From Bradyrhizobium sp. SRL28 (GTDB taxonomy: Bacteria > Pseudomonadota > Alphaproteobacteria > Rhizobiales > Xanthobacteraceae), in NCBI RefSeq assembly GCF_018596315.1, contig NZ_JAHEAG010000007.1:186001-250000 (forward strand): a DNA stretch of 64,000 bases, given 5' to 3'. Both the position numbers and the translations under genes were made by a program. The notes beneath the pieces are model-generated. The model had not been told where the DNA came from and ran no database searches. It was given only the letters and a program-made list of their open reading frames with translations. Within the stretch, counting starts at the first letter, position 1. Each line of letters starts with the position of its first letter. Below, in pieces: positions 38,039 to 45,940 of this stretch.

Positions 38039-39355
38039 TTATCCAGCCATACGCTGCGGCAACCATAGCGCCAGCATCGGAAATGCGATCAGGATCACGA
38101 GCCGGATCAGGTCGGTGACCACGAACGGAATCACGCCCCGGAAGATCGTCGAGAACGACACGTCCTTCACCACGCTCTTGATGACGAACACGTTCATGCC
38201 GACCGGCGGATGAATCAGGCCGAGTTCGACCGTCATCACGATGATAATGCCGAACCAGATCGGGTCGAAGCCGAGATGGACGATCACCGGAAAGATGATC
38301 GGTACCGTGAGGATGATCATGGCCATCGCATCCATCAGGCAGCCCAGCACCAGGTACATGACCATGATCAAAGCGAGGATGCCGTAGGGTCCGAGACCGA
38401 GGCCGGTGAGGAGTTCCGTGACCTTCTGCGGAGTCTGCGTCACCGTCAGGAAGTAGCCGAAGATCAGCGCGCCAATCAGCACCGTGAACACTGCGGCCGC
38501 GGTGCGGGTCGCCTGCAGCAGCGAGTTCAGGATTTTCTCCTTGTTGAGCCGCCCGGTGAGCACGCCGATCAGGAACGCACCGGTGGCGCCGACGCCGCCC
38601 GCCTCGGTGGGCGTAAAGCGCGGCAAAAATGGCAGGCCATAGAGCCCGCCGATCACGAAGATGAACAGCAGCACCGGCGCCCAGATGTTTTTGAGGCCAA
38701 TAAAGCGCTCGTGCCAGGTGGTCTGCGGTCCCTTCGGCAGGAAGCCCGGGCGGACCCAGCCGATCAGCGCGATGGTCAGCATGTACATCGTCATCGCGAG
38801 GATGCCGGGAATAATGCCGGCGATGAACAGTTTTCCGATGTCCTGCTCGGTGATGATGCCGTAGACCGCGAGCACGGTCGACGGCGGCAGCATGGCGCCC
38901 AGCGTGCCGCCGGCCGCGATCACGCCGGTGGCAAAGGATTGCGGATAGCCGAAGCGGCGCATTTCCGGATAGGCCACCGCGGAGAAGGTCGCAGCGGTCG
39001 CCACCGACGAGCCGCAGATCGCGGCAAAGCCGCCGCAGGCCCCGACCGTTGCAATGCCAAGCCCGCCACGTAAATGGCCGACAAAACCGTTGGCAGCGCG
39101 AAACAACTCGCGGCTCATGCCGGAATTGCTGACGAACGTTCCCATCAGGAGGAACATCGGAATCACGCCGAAGGTGTAGTCGGTAACCGTGCGCATCGAG
39201 GTCTGGCCGACCAGCTTCAGCGCCGGCGCAAAGCCGACCAGATAACCGAAGCCGCAGACGCCGACGAGGCCCATCGCCATGCCCACGGGCACGCGCAGCA
39301 GCATCAGCGCAAACAGCGCGACAAATCCGAGGACGGCGACGGCATCGGTACCCAT
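38039..39355 (-). CDS. tarM: TRAP transporter large permease (DctM type, TarM-like)
   Basis: 438-residue inner-membrane protein with about twelve hydrophobic spans. DctM features include ALMLLRVPVGMAMGLVGVCG, the conserved IPMFLLMGTFVSNSGMSREL and GAMLPPSTVLAVYGIITEQD segments, and GLIHPPVGMNVFVIKSVVKD near the C-terminus. It is the Na+-coupled channel of a TRAP importer, 5 bp after the small permease gene. The linked hydroxycinnamate genes and pobA point to aromatic-acid uptake; R. palustris TarPQM is a TRAP system for p-coumarate-type acids. Confidence 0.93.
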   Translation of the reverse strand: MGTDAVAVLGFVALFALMLLRVPVGMAMGLVGVCGFGYLVGFAPALKLVGQTSMRTVTDYTFGVIPMFLLMGTFVSNSGMSRELFRAANGFVGHLRGGLGIATVGACGGFAAICGSSVATAATFSAVAYPEMRRFGYPQSFATGVIAAGGTLGAMLPPSTVLAVYGIITEQDIGKLFIAGIIPGILAMTMYMLTIALIGWVRPGFLPKGPQTTWHERFIGLKNIWAPVLLFIFVIGGLYGLPFLPRFTPTEAGGVGATGAFLIGVLTGRLNKEKILNSLLQATRTAAAVFTVLIGALIFGYFLTVTQTPQKVTELLTGLGLGPYGILALIMVMYLVLGCLMDAMAMIILTVPIIFPVIVHLGFDPIWFGIIIVMTVELGLIHPPVGMNVFVIKSVVKDVSFSTIFRGVIPFVVTDLIRLVILIAFPMLALWLPQRMAG

Positions 39356-39360
39356 GCGAC

Positions 39361-39870
39361 CTACTCCACCGTCTTCACTTTGGCGTCATGGATATCCTCC
39401 GGATGGAAGATCAGCCGATAGGTGCGGATTGCTATCAACAGGACCGCGGCGCCGTCGCCGGCCCAGGCGATGGCGAAGAACGGCCAGGTCGGCATGCGCA
39501 GGTCAAAAGTCAGGACGTTGTCGTTGTAGGTGCCGTGCACCTTGTCGAACAGCGTCCAGGTCTGCACCGCCACCACGAACAGCAGCACCAGCGTCGCGAA
39601 CACATCGATCATGCGCTGGTATTTCGGCCCGACATTGGCCCAGACCAGGTCGACGGTGATGTGGCCACCACGATAGCTGGTGGCGGCGATGCCCCAGAAG
39701 ATCAGGATGCCGAGCAGCATGCGCCCGATATCGAAGGAATCCGGGATTGCATAGTTGAAGGTGTTGCGTAGCAGCACGCCGATGAAGATGTTGAGCGCCA
39801 CGATGCCGACAAAGCCGGCGGCGATCCATTCGATGGTGTCGATGAAACGATCCATCCACGCGCGATTCAT
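39361..39870 (-). CDS. tarQ: TRAP transporter small permease (DctQ type, TarQ-like)
   Basis: 169 residues with four hydrophobic spans, for example AAGFVGIVALNIFIGVLLRN and MIDVFATLVLLFVVAVQTWT. The central FDIGRMLLGILIFWGIAATS then YRGGHITVDLVW is the DctQ signature. It pairs with the large permease immediately downstream. A strong hairpin separates it from the binding-protein gene, as is common where the binding protein must be made in excess. Confidence 0.9.
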   Translation of the reverse strand: MNRAWMDRFIDTIEWIAAGFVGIVALNIFIGVLLRNTFNYAIPDSFDIGRMLLGILIFWGIAATSYRGGHITVDLVWANVGPKYQRMIDVFATLVLLFVVAVQTWTLFDKVHGTYNDNVLTFDLRMPTWPFFAIAWAGDGAAVLLIAIRTYRLIFHPEDIHDAKVKTVE

Positions 39871-39906
39871 GTCCGCTCCGAACGGCTGACAATGGCAGGG
39901 GGAAAA

Positions 39907-39932
39907 CGGCGGCAGGAGAATTCCTGCCGCCG
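39907..39932 (-). other. Intercistronic hairpin between TRAP binding protein and permeases
   Basis: Perfect 11-bp stem CGGCGGCAGGA / TCCTGCCGCCG with a 4-base loop, in the 79-bp gap after the binding-protein gene. No U-tract follows in the direction of transcription. It could protect the upstream message from 3' decay and so raise binding-protein levels relative to the permeases. Confidence 0.65.
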
Positions 39933-39949
39933 GAAGGGTATTTACGCGT

Positions 39950-40966
39950 CTACTGCGCGAGCGCGTTATGCTTGGTCAGCTCAGCCTTGAGCTCGGCCAG
40001 CGCCGCATCCGGATCGCCGCCGTTCTTCTTGACGCCGTCGCCCCAGGTCTTGACCAGCGGTTCGGCGGCCTTCTTCCAAAGTCCGATCTGCTCGGGTGTG
40101 AGCTTGTAGACCTCGTGGCTGGACTCCGCCTTGATCTTCGCGATCCCGGCGTCCTCCATCTTGCCCCAATGCTCGCCGACCTTGCCGGCGGTCTCCGTGT
40201 TGCAGTTGTTGTCGATCGCCTTCTTCTGCTTGTCGGACATCTGGTTGTATTTGTCCTTGTTGATCACGAAGGCGAAGGTCGTGACATAGAGCGGCGCCTC
40301 CATGTCGTACTTGGTCACCTTGTCGATGCCGAACAGCAGCAGCGAGCCCCAAGGAAAGGTGACGGCGTCGGCGACGCCGCGCTCGATGATGTCGCGGACC
40401 TCCGGCGCCGAGGACTGCACGTTGGTGCCGCCGAGCTGGGTCACGAAATTGGCCATGGTGGCATGGGCGGGACGGATCTTCATGCCCTTGATGTCGTCGG
40501 GCACGACGATCTTCTTGGTCCGCGAATGAAACGACGATGGCGAATGGACGAAGGCGAGACAGAACTTGACGTCCTTCATCTCCTTCTCGGCATATTTCCG
40601 GTACCAGGCGTCGAGCGCCATCGAGCCGCCCTTGCCATCCGACATCAGGAACGGCAGTTCGCCTGCGCCGATAATCGGGAACCGCCCGGGCTGGTAGCCG
40701 GGGTTGACATAGGTGACGTCGGCAATGCCGTCGCGCGCCATATCGTAGTGGTCGAACGCCTTGCCGAGCTGCTGGGCCGGAAACACCTTGGACTTGATGG
40801 TACCGCCGGAATCCTTTTCGACGGCGGCCGCCCAGTCTTCCAGCGACTTTTGCAGGGGGTGCGAGGACGGCACCCAGTGCGAAATCTTCAGTTCGAAGGT
40901 CTTTTCCTGCGCCAACGCAGGCGTCACACCGGCTGCAAGCAGCAGCGCCAACAACGCTTTTCTCAT
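39950..40966 (-). CDS. tarP: TRAP transporter substrate-binding protein (DctP type, TarP-like)
   Basis: 338-residue periplasmic DctP protein. The signal peptide is MRKALLALLLAAGVTPALA. The mature part has FELKISHWVPSSHPLQKSLE and the ligand-loop region MKIRPAHATMANFVTQLGGT, where the DctP arginine (in KIRP) pairs with a carboxylate. I choose the ATG at 40966, 9 bases after GGGGAG; an ATG at 40972 is too close to that site and a frame from 40987 includes it. First gene of the leftward TRAP set, divergent from pobA with a CouR-type operator between. A carboxylated aromatic ligand is inferred. Confidence 0.9.
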   Translation of the reverse strand: MRKALLALLLAAGVTPALAQEKTFELKISHWVPSSHPLQKSLEDWAAAVEKDSGGTIKSKVFPAQQLGKAFDHYDMARDGIADVTYVNPGYQPGRFPIIGAGELPFLMSDGKGGSMALDAWYRKYAEKEMKDVKFCLAFVHSPSSFHSRTKKIVVPDDIKGMKIRPAHATMANFVTQLGGTNVQSSAPEVRDIIERGVADAVTFPWGSLLLFGIDKVTKYDMEAPLYVTTFAFVINKDKYNQMSDKQKKAIDNNCNTETAGKVGEHWGKMEDAGIAKIKAESSHEVYKLTPEQIGLWKKAAEPLVKTWGDGVKKNGGDPDAALAELKAELTKHNALAQ

Positions 40967-41133
40967 GAACATTCTCTCCCCTGGCATGACGGGCCCTTAT
41001 TGGTGCGCGGCCCCATTATTTAACATGTTATCTAGTCCACCCGCTTTTTCAAGACGGACATCCGGCCGCATCGTTGTTGCGCTGCGGCGAACTGCGCTTC
41101 ACGGTTTTTGCGCCAACGTGCTTTGCCAAAAAC

Positions 41134-41148
41134 GTTATATGATATAAT
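41134..41148. promoter_or_regulatory. CouR-type operator between TRAP genes and pobA
   Basis: GTTATATGATATAAT, a near-perfect inverted repeat (6 of 7 arm pairs) that matches the sites at 18062 and 37221. It includes TATAAT (41143-41148), an ideal -10 box for the rightward pobA promoter, 58 bp before the pobA start. A separate palindrome, TAACATGTTA, lies at 41021-41030 nearer the TRAP gene. Confidence 0.65.
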
Positions 41149-41205
41149 TATCGGGGCAAGTCCGCGGGCGGCGAGCAGCAGACTACAGCAATCGGGGAGC
41201 CAGTA

Positions 41206-42375
41206 TTGAGGACAAAAGTAGCAATCATAGGTGCAGGTCCGGCAGGATTGTTGCTTGGGCAACTATTACACCATTACGGCATCGAAAACATCATTCTCGA
41301 GCGCCAGACGCCGGAATATGTGCTCGGCCGCATCCGCGCCGGCCTGCTCGAAGAGGGCACGGTGGCGCTGCTCGACGAGGTCGGCGCCGGCCAGCGCGCC
41401 CATCACGAGGGGCTGGTCCACCATGGGGTCGAACTCGCGTTCGGCGGCGCACGCCACCGCATCGACATGCACGGCGCCACCGGCAAGACCGTCATGATCT
41501 ACGGCCAGACCGAAGTGACGCTCGACCTGATGAATGCCCGCAAGGCGGCCGGCCTCACCACGGTCTATCAGGCCGCCGACGTCAAACCGCTCGATTTCGA
41601 TACCGACCGCCCGCGCGTCAGCTATGTCAAGGACGGCCTCACGCACGAGATCGAATGCGACTTCATCGCCGGCTGCGACGGGTTTCATGGCGTCAGCCGC
41701 GCCAGCGTCAAGCCGTCGGCGATCCAGACCTATGAGCGGATCTATCCGTTCGGCTGGCTCGGCATCCTGTCGGAAACCCCGCCGGTCAGCCCCGAGCTGA
41801 TCTATTCCAACCACGCGCGGGGGTTTGCGCTCTGCACCATGCGCTCGACCCGCCGCAGCCGCTATTACGTGCAATGCCCGCTCGACGACGATATCGCACA
41901 GTGGCCGGACGAGCGCTTCTGGGACGAACTGAAGCGCCGGATCGACCAGAAGGCCGCCGACGAACTCGTGACCGGCCCCTCGATCGAAAAGAGCATCGCG
42001 CCGCTGCGCAGCTTCGTCGCCGAGCCGATGCGCTTCGGCCGGATGTTTTTGGCCGGCGACGCCTCCCACATCGTGCCGCCGACCGGCGCCAAGGGGCTGA
42101 ACCTTGCCGCCAGCGACGTGCATTACCTCTCGCAGGCGTTCCGCGAATATTACGACGAGAAATCCTCGGCCGGCATTGATGGCTATTCGGCAAAAGCGCT
42201 GGCGCGGGTCTGGAAGGCCGTGCGCTTCTCCTGGTGGATGACCTCGATGCTGCATAAATTCCCCGACGAGGGCGAATTCGGCGCGCGCATCCAGCTTGCC
42301 GAGCTGGATTACCTAGTCAGTTCGAAGGCAGCTTCGGCGTCGCTGTCGGAGAATTATGTGGGATTGCCGTTTTAA
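41206..42375 (+). CDS. pobA: 4-hydroxybenzoate 3-monooxygenase
   Basis: 389-residue flavoprotein hydroxylase that converts 4-hydroxybenzoate to protocatechuate with NAD(P)H and O2. The FAD dinucleotide motif is VAIIGAGPAGLLLGQLL (5-21), the second GCDGFHGVSRASV near 160, and the third FLAGDASHIVPPTGAKGLNL near 280. RIRAGLLEEGTVALLDEVG is typical of PobA, and length matches (about 390). The start is TTG at 41206 preceded by GGGGAG. It links the hydroxycinnamate side-chain genes to the protocatechuate ring-cleavage pathway, which is not in the window. Confidence 0.97.
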   Translation: MRTKVAIIGAGPAGLLLGQLLHHYGIENIILERQTPEYVLGRIRAGLLEEGTVALLDEVGAGQRAHHEGLVHHGVELAFGGARHRIDMHGATGKTVMIYGQTEVTLDLMNARKAAGLTTVYQAADVKPLDFDTDRPRVSYVKDGLTHEIECDFIAGCDGFHGVSRASVKPSAIQTYERIYPFGWLGILSETPPVSPELIYSNHARGFALCTMRSTRRSRYYVQCPLDDDIAQWPDERFWDELKRRIDQKAADELVTGPSIEKSIAPLRSFVAEPMRFGRMFLAGDASHIVPPTGAKGLNLAASDVHYLSQAFREYYDEKSSAGIDGYSAKALARVWKAVRFSWWMTSMLHKFPDEGEFGARIQLAELDYLVSSKAASASLSENYVGLPF

Positions 42376-42379
42376 GCTT

Positions 42380-42460
42380 GTAGGGTGGGCAGAGCGAAGC
42401 GTGCCCACCATTCGAATGCTAACTGTAAATGGTGGGCACGCTTCGCTTTGCCCACCCTAC
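42380..42460. repeat. Palindromic repeat, type GTAGGGTGGGCAAAGCG (copy 2)
   Basis: GTAGGGTGGGCAGAGCGAAG and CTTCGCTTTGCCCACCCTAC are mirror arms of an 81-bp unit, starting 4 bp after the pobA stop. Nested CGTGCCCACCATT / AATGGTGGGCACG arms make a continuous hairpin. Confidence 0.88.
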
Positions 42461-42505
42461 GAAGTGCTGCTGCCGTTTAGACGGACGAATTCGAGACAAT
42501 ACCGC

Positions 42506-42591
42506 CGTCATTGCGAGGAGCGAAGCGACGAAGCAATCCATCGTCCCGCATACGCGGAAGCATGGATTGCTTCGCTCCGCTCGCAATGACG
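42506..42591. repeat. Palindromic repeat, type CGTCATTGCGAGGAGCGAAGC
   Basis: CGTCATTGCGAGGAGCGAAG on the left and CGCTCGCAATGACG on the right, with AAGCAATCCAT / ATGGATTGCTTCG nested. With the unit at 42380 it fills most of the 331-bp gap between pobA and the next gene. A degenerate relative is at 51914-52024. Confidence 0.85.
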
Positions 42592-42706
42592 AAAGAGCGC
42601 GGCATTTCAAACACCCATGCGAATCCCGTTTAAAACTTTGTAGGCGGTGACTTCGCAAGCCACGTGCGTTCAATGACGAGAAACATCGTCAGCACGTGAG
42701 CCACAC

Positions 42707-43135
42707 ATGACAGCCACCGACACCCCCGAGGGTTTTGAGCCCCACACCCGCCGCAGCCCGCTAACCGACCCATGGGAGCCGCTTTACTCGAAGCGGACCG
42801 ACAAGGCCGTTATCATCGGGCTGCGTCTTGCAAAACCGCACACCAACGGTCGCGGCTTGATTCATGGCGGACTGATCGCAGCGCTTGCCGACAACGCGAT
42901 GGGCCATAGCTGCGCTCATATCATGGGCGGGGTGTCCTCGCTGGTGACGATCGGGCTCGCGGTCGATTTCGTCGGTACCGCCGAAGTCGGGCAATGGCTC
43001 GCGGTCGAGAGCGATGTGGTCAAGACCGGCAAGACGATCTGCTTCGCGCAGAGCCTGATCAAGGCCGATGACGTCGTGATCGCGCGGGCGAACGCGACGT
43101 TTCGCGTCGTGCCGAAGAAGGAACCTGTGCCCTAA
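42707..43135 (+). CDS. PaaI-family hotdog thioesterase
   Basis: 142 residues. GLIHGGLIAALADNAMGHSC near residue 48 carries the HGG and acidic residue typical of PaaI-type thioesterases, followed by AVDFVGTAEVGQWLAVESDV and ANATFRVVPKK. It probably hydrolyses an acyl- or aryl-CoA. Its last 4 bp overlap the convergent LysR-type gene. The ribosome-binding site is weak. No pathway neighbour defines the substrate. Confidence 0.85.
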   Translation: MTATDTPEGFEPHTRRSPLTDPWEPLYSKRTDKAVIIGLRLAKPHTNGRGLIHGGLIAALADNAMGHSCAHIMGGVSSLVTIGLAVDFVGTAEVGQWLAVESDVVKTGKTICFAQSLIKADDVVIARANATFRVVPKKEPVP

Positions 43136-44025
43136 CCAAAATGCCAGTCGGCCATCTCGGTCACGAGGTCGATGAAGGTGCGCACCTTGGCCGAGAGCAG
43201 CCGCGACGTCGGATAGACGAGGTGGATCGGCAGCGCCGGCTGTTCAAATTGCGCCAATACGATTCTGAGCCGCTGCGCTTTCAGCGATTCGGCGGCCTGG
43301 TAGGCCATCACCCGTGTCAGCCCGCCGTCCGCTTCCGCATATTGGATCGCGGCGTCGGAGCTGTTGGTGGCAAATCGCGGCGTGCTGGCGACGCGGATCT
43401 CGCGGCCACCCTCGACGAAACGCCAGTCGAGCGCCGCCGTCATGGCGCCGAACTGGATCGTGTCATGCGCGGAGATTTCCTGCGGCCGCTCCGGCGCGCC
43501 GCGCTTTGTGAGATAGCCGGGCGAGGCCACCACGATCCGCCGCATCTCGCCGACATGACGCGCCACCAGCGTCGAGTCGGGCAGATGGCCGATCCGGATC
43601 GCGAGATCGACGCCATCTTCGACGAGGTTGACCATGCGGTCCGACAAACGGAGGTCGACGCCGACATCGCCATAGCGCTTCAGATAGGCGGTCACGATTC
43701 CGCTGACATGCAGCCGGCCGAAACCGACCGGCGCCGAGATGACGAGCTGCCCCTCCGGCCGCGTACGCTCGCCCTCGATGGCCCCCTCCGCCTCCCCGAT
43801 ATCAGCCAAGATCCGCCGCGCGCGCTCCAGGTAGCGTGAGCCGGCGTCGGTCAGCGTCACCTGCCGTGTGGTCCGCTGCAGCAGCCGCGCGCCCAACCGC
43901 TCCTCCAGCGCCGCGATCAGCCGCGTGACAGCAGACGGCGACAGACGGAGCTTGCGGGCCGCGGGGGCAAAACCCTGCAGGTCGGCGACGGCGACAAAGG
44001 CCTGCATGGCATCGATCCGGTCCAT
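43132..44025 (-). CDS. LysR-family transcriptional regulator
   Basis: 297 residues, starting MDRIDAMQAFVAVADLQGFA with the winged helix APAARKLRLSPSAVTRLIAA and LEERLGARLLQRTTRQVTLT. The effector domain spans about 90-295. The sequence type (MDRIDAMQAFVAVADxxGF) is that of the small CrgA-like LysR subgroup. It is divergent from the PNPOx-like gene and its start codon lies 3 bp from a perfect 23-bp inverted repeat, so it probably controls both genes. The ligand is unknown. Confidence 0.92.
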   Translation of the reverse strand: MDRIDAMQAFVAVADLQGFAPAARKLRLSPSAVTRLIAALEERLGARLLQRTTRQVTLTDAGSRYLERARRILADIGEAEGAIEGERTRPEGQLVISAPVGFGRLHVSGIVTAYLKRYGDVGVDLRLSDRMVNLVEDGVDLAIRIGHLPDSTLVARHVGEMRRIVVASPGYLTKRGAPERPQEISAHDTIQFGAMTAALDWRFVEGGREIRVASTPRFATNSSDAAIQYAEADGGLTRVMAYQAAESLKAQRLRIVLAQFEQPALPIHLVYPTSRLLSAKVRTFIDLVTEMADWHFG

Positions 44026-44028
44026 CGG

Positions 44029-44051
44029 ACTATTGCATAATCTGCAATAGT
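44029..44051. promoter_or_regulatory. LysR-type operator: perfect inverted repeat
   Basis: ACTATTGCA-TAATC-TGCAATAGT: 9-base perfect arms around 5 bases, containing the LysR T-N11-A core. It lies immediately before the LysR start and 94 bp before the divergent PNPOx-like gene. It is an unusually complete symmetry for a LysR site and is the obvious autoregulatory operator. Confidence 0.75.
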
Positions 44052-44144
44052 GAAGTGTCAATACTCCAGATTGTTTAGATTATAGAAATATCCATTTTGG
44101 AGGCCGAGGACGACCCGTTTTGGCGCCCCGTAACGGAGGCTCAG

Positions 44145-44777
44145 ATGTCTGACGTTCACACCTATTCCAGCGACGTGGCCTTCACCCCGGCGGTGAAGGC
44201 GATCCAGAGCCGTAAGGGCTCGCGCGACGCCTATGCCCATGTCGAGGAGCGCGGCGGCTGGCGCACCGAGATCGACGAGAATCTCGCCGGCTTCCTCGCC
44301 GAGACCAACAGCTTCTATCTCGCGACGGCTGCCGCGGACGGCCAGCCCTATATCCAGCACCGCGGCGGGCCGAAGGGTTTTGTCAAAATCCTCGACAAGA
44401 ACACGATCGCGTTTGCCGACTACAGCGGCAACCGGCAATACATCACCCAAGGCAACCTGTCGGAGAATCCAAGAGCGCATATTTTCGTGATGGACTACAC
44501 GCATCGCCGCCGCGTGAAGATCTGGGGCGAGGCGCGCGTGGTGGAAGACGATCCCGCTCTAACGAAATCGCTGATGCCGCAAGGCTACAAGGCGCGGCCC
44601 GAGCAGGTCATCCTGTTCAAGATCTCGGCGTGGGACACCAATTGCCCGCAGCATATCCCGCAGAAGTTCGACGCCGCGGACGTTGCGCAGGCGCTCGCCG
44701 TTCGCGATGCCCGCATCGCCGAACTCGAAGCGGAGCTGGCCGCTTTGCAGGGCCAGCCCGTACAGACGGCGCCATGA
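44145..44777 (+). CDS. Pyridoxamine 5'-phosphate oxidase-like FMN-binding protein
   Basis: 210 residues with a split-barrel FMN-binding core: FLAETNSFYLATAAADGQPY then IQHRGGPKGFVKILDKNTIA, DYSGNRQYITQGNLSENPRA and RVKIWGEARVVEDDP. GGAGG lies 5 bases before the ATG at 44145. A C-terminal helical tail (ALAVRDARIAELEAELAALQ) may dimerise. Relatives are usually flavin reductases or quenchers of reactive compounds rather than true PdxH. Divergent LysR gene and inverted repeat suggest inducible expression. It ends exactly adjacent to the convergent transferase gene. Confidence 0.87.
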   Translation: MSDVHTYSSDVAFTPAVKAIQSRKGSRDAYAHVEERGGWRTEIDENLAGFLAETNSFYLATAAADGQPYIQHRGGPKGFVKILDKNTIAFADYSGNRQYITQGNLSENPRAHIFVMDYTHRRRVKIWGEARVVEDDPALTKSLMPQGYKARPEQVILFKISAWDTNCPQHIPQKFDAADVAQALAVRDARIAELEAELAALQGQPVQTAP

Positions 44778-45509
44778 TCACGCAGCTTGTTGCTGCACCG
44801 GCGCCCAGGCGAATTCCGGATAATACAGCAGCATCATCCGGTCGACATAGGCGGTGAGGTTGGCGAACTGCTCGGTCCGCTGCCGCAGCGGCGATTCGAA
44901 GAACGGCGTCAAAATTCCGGCGAGCGCGCCGAAGGCGGTGGCGTCCATGCCGCAGGGCGTTTCGCCCATCAGAAATGGCTTGTCACCAAGCTGCACCGAC
45001 AGCGCAAACAGCGAGCGCACGGCGAGATCGACGTCCTCTTCGGGAGCGTGACGGCCGAGGCCGCTGAGCAGGTAATTCTCGGCGACGCGGAACTGCGCGT
45101 CCTCGCGCATTTTCTCACGCAGATGAACCGGCGCGCTGTCGAAGAAATGTGCAGGGCCCTTGGCAAAATTGTCGCCATCGACCCAGCGCGCGCCGACCAG
45201 CGCCCAATAAACATGGTGCTCGATCATCCGCTCGAAGGCCCAGGCCTGCGCACGCGCCTGCAGGCTGAGCGGAGCGTCGAAATCGAAACCGTATTTGGCT
45301 TCCAGATGCGCGCGAATGAAGGTGGAATCGGCAATCGTCTCGGCTTCATCGACGATGTAGGGCAATTGCCCCTTCGGCGAGGCCGGCGGCTTGGCCTTCT
45401 CCTTGCGATAGGCAAGACCGGCCATCTTCAGCTGGACCTCGGTTTTGGTCACAAAGGGGCTGATCTCCGGCAGGCCGAAACCGGCGCCGAAGCCATAAAG
45501 GGTAATCAT
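44778..45509 (-). CDS. Glutathione S-transferase family protein (module A)
   Basis: 243 residues. The N-terminal thioredoxin-like half (MITLYGFGAGFGLPEISPFV, KTEVQLKMAGLAYRKEKAKP, GQLPYIVDEAETIADSTFIR) and an all-helical C-terminal half (ALSVQLGDKPFLMGETPCGM then DATAFGALAGIL) are those of the metaxin/failed-axon-like GST group. GGAG is 6 bases before the ATG at 45509. A 24-bp near-perfect palindrome lies 46 bp upstream, and a related palindrome lies before the nearby HTH-WYL regulator, so this gene is probably its target. The substrate is unknown. Confidence 0.87.
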   Translation of the reverse strand: MITLYGFGAGFGLPEISPFVTKTEVQLKMAGLAYRKEKAKPPASPKGQLPYIVDEAETIADSTFIRAHLEAKYGFDFDAPLSLQARAQAWAFERMIEHHVYWALVGARWVDGDNFAKGPAHFFDSAPVHLREKMREDAQFRVAENYLLSGLGRHAPEEDVDLAVRSLFALSVQLGDKPFLMGETPCGMDATAFGALAGILTPFFESPLRQRTEQFANLTAYVDRMMLLYYPEFAWAPVQQQAA

Positions 45510-45554
45510 GCTGGTCTCCGATCTTCCTAAACGTGCTCCGAGGCTAGCGCCCCC

Positions 45555-45578
45555 CTGCTGCCACCATGGTGTCAGCAG
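45555..45578. promoter_or_regulatory. WYL-regulator operator candidate upstream of GST (module A)
   Basis: Arms CTGCTGCCACCA and TGGTGTCAGCAG are symmetrical at 11 of 12 positions with no spacer. The site at 45868-45889 has the same frame (TGCTGCCAACA / TGCTGTCAGCA). CCCCCTGCTGCCA is shared by both, so they are likely two copies of one operator. Confidence 0.65.
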
Positions 45579-45820
45579 CAGCAATGCCGGCCGCGGGCCT
45601 CTTCGGCCCGCGGCGTGCGGATCTTGCGCACCCACGCGACAAGCCGCCCTTGCGCAAAGGCGCACATTGCGCTGAATGAGCGCCACGCCAGTTCAACCAT
45701 CGCCCAGCGCAGATCTGACGTAACGCACTGGATGGAAGCCAGCTGTTCCAACGCAAATCCCTGGGCATTCACGAGAGGTCCGCGGCTTCCTAGGGGGCCG
45801 AAATCGCTGAAAATCGTCAT
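45572..45820 (-). CDS. Small hypothetical protein
   Basis: 82 residues, MTIFSDFGPLGSRGPLVNAQ then LRWAMVELAWRSFSAMCAFA and WVRKIRTPRAEEARGRHCCC. AAGGGA lies 8 bases before the ATG at 45820. The central amphipathic helix faintly resembles DUF1127-type small proteins, but the match is weak. The gene end overlaps the operator in front of the GST gene, and its start faces the WYL regulator across a related operator, so it could be the first gene of the GST unit. It may not be a real protein. Confidence 0.45.
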   Translation of the reverse strand: MTIFSDFGPLGSRGPLVNAQGFALEQLASIQCVTSDLRWAMVELAWRSFSAMCAFAQGRLVAWVRKIRTPRAEEARGRHCCC

Positions 45821-45867
45821 GGACAAATTCCCTTCACTTGAGGTGTTGTCCCGATATACCCACCCCC

Positions 45868-45889
45868 TGCTGCCAACATGCTGTCAGCA
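45868..45889. promoter_or_regulatory. WYL-regulator operator candidate upstream of the regulator (module A)
   Basis: TGCTGCCAACA and TGCTGTCAGCA form a 22-bp imperfect palindrome (9 of 11 pairs) between the leftward small gene and the rightward HTH-WYL regulator. It is related to the site at 45555-45578, 17 of 22 bases being identical in line. Confidence 0.65.
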
Positions 45890-45940
45890 TCGGGCAGGTG
45901 CCTCTTGGAAAAGAGCGCCTTTTAGAAAAGAGAACGAGCC

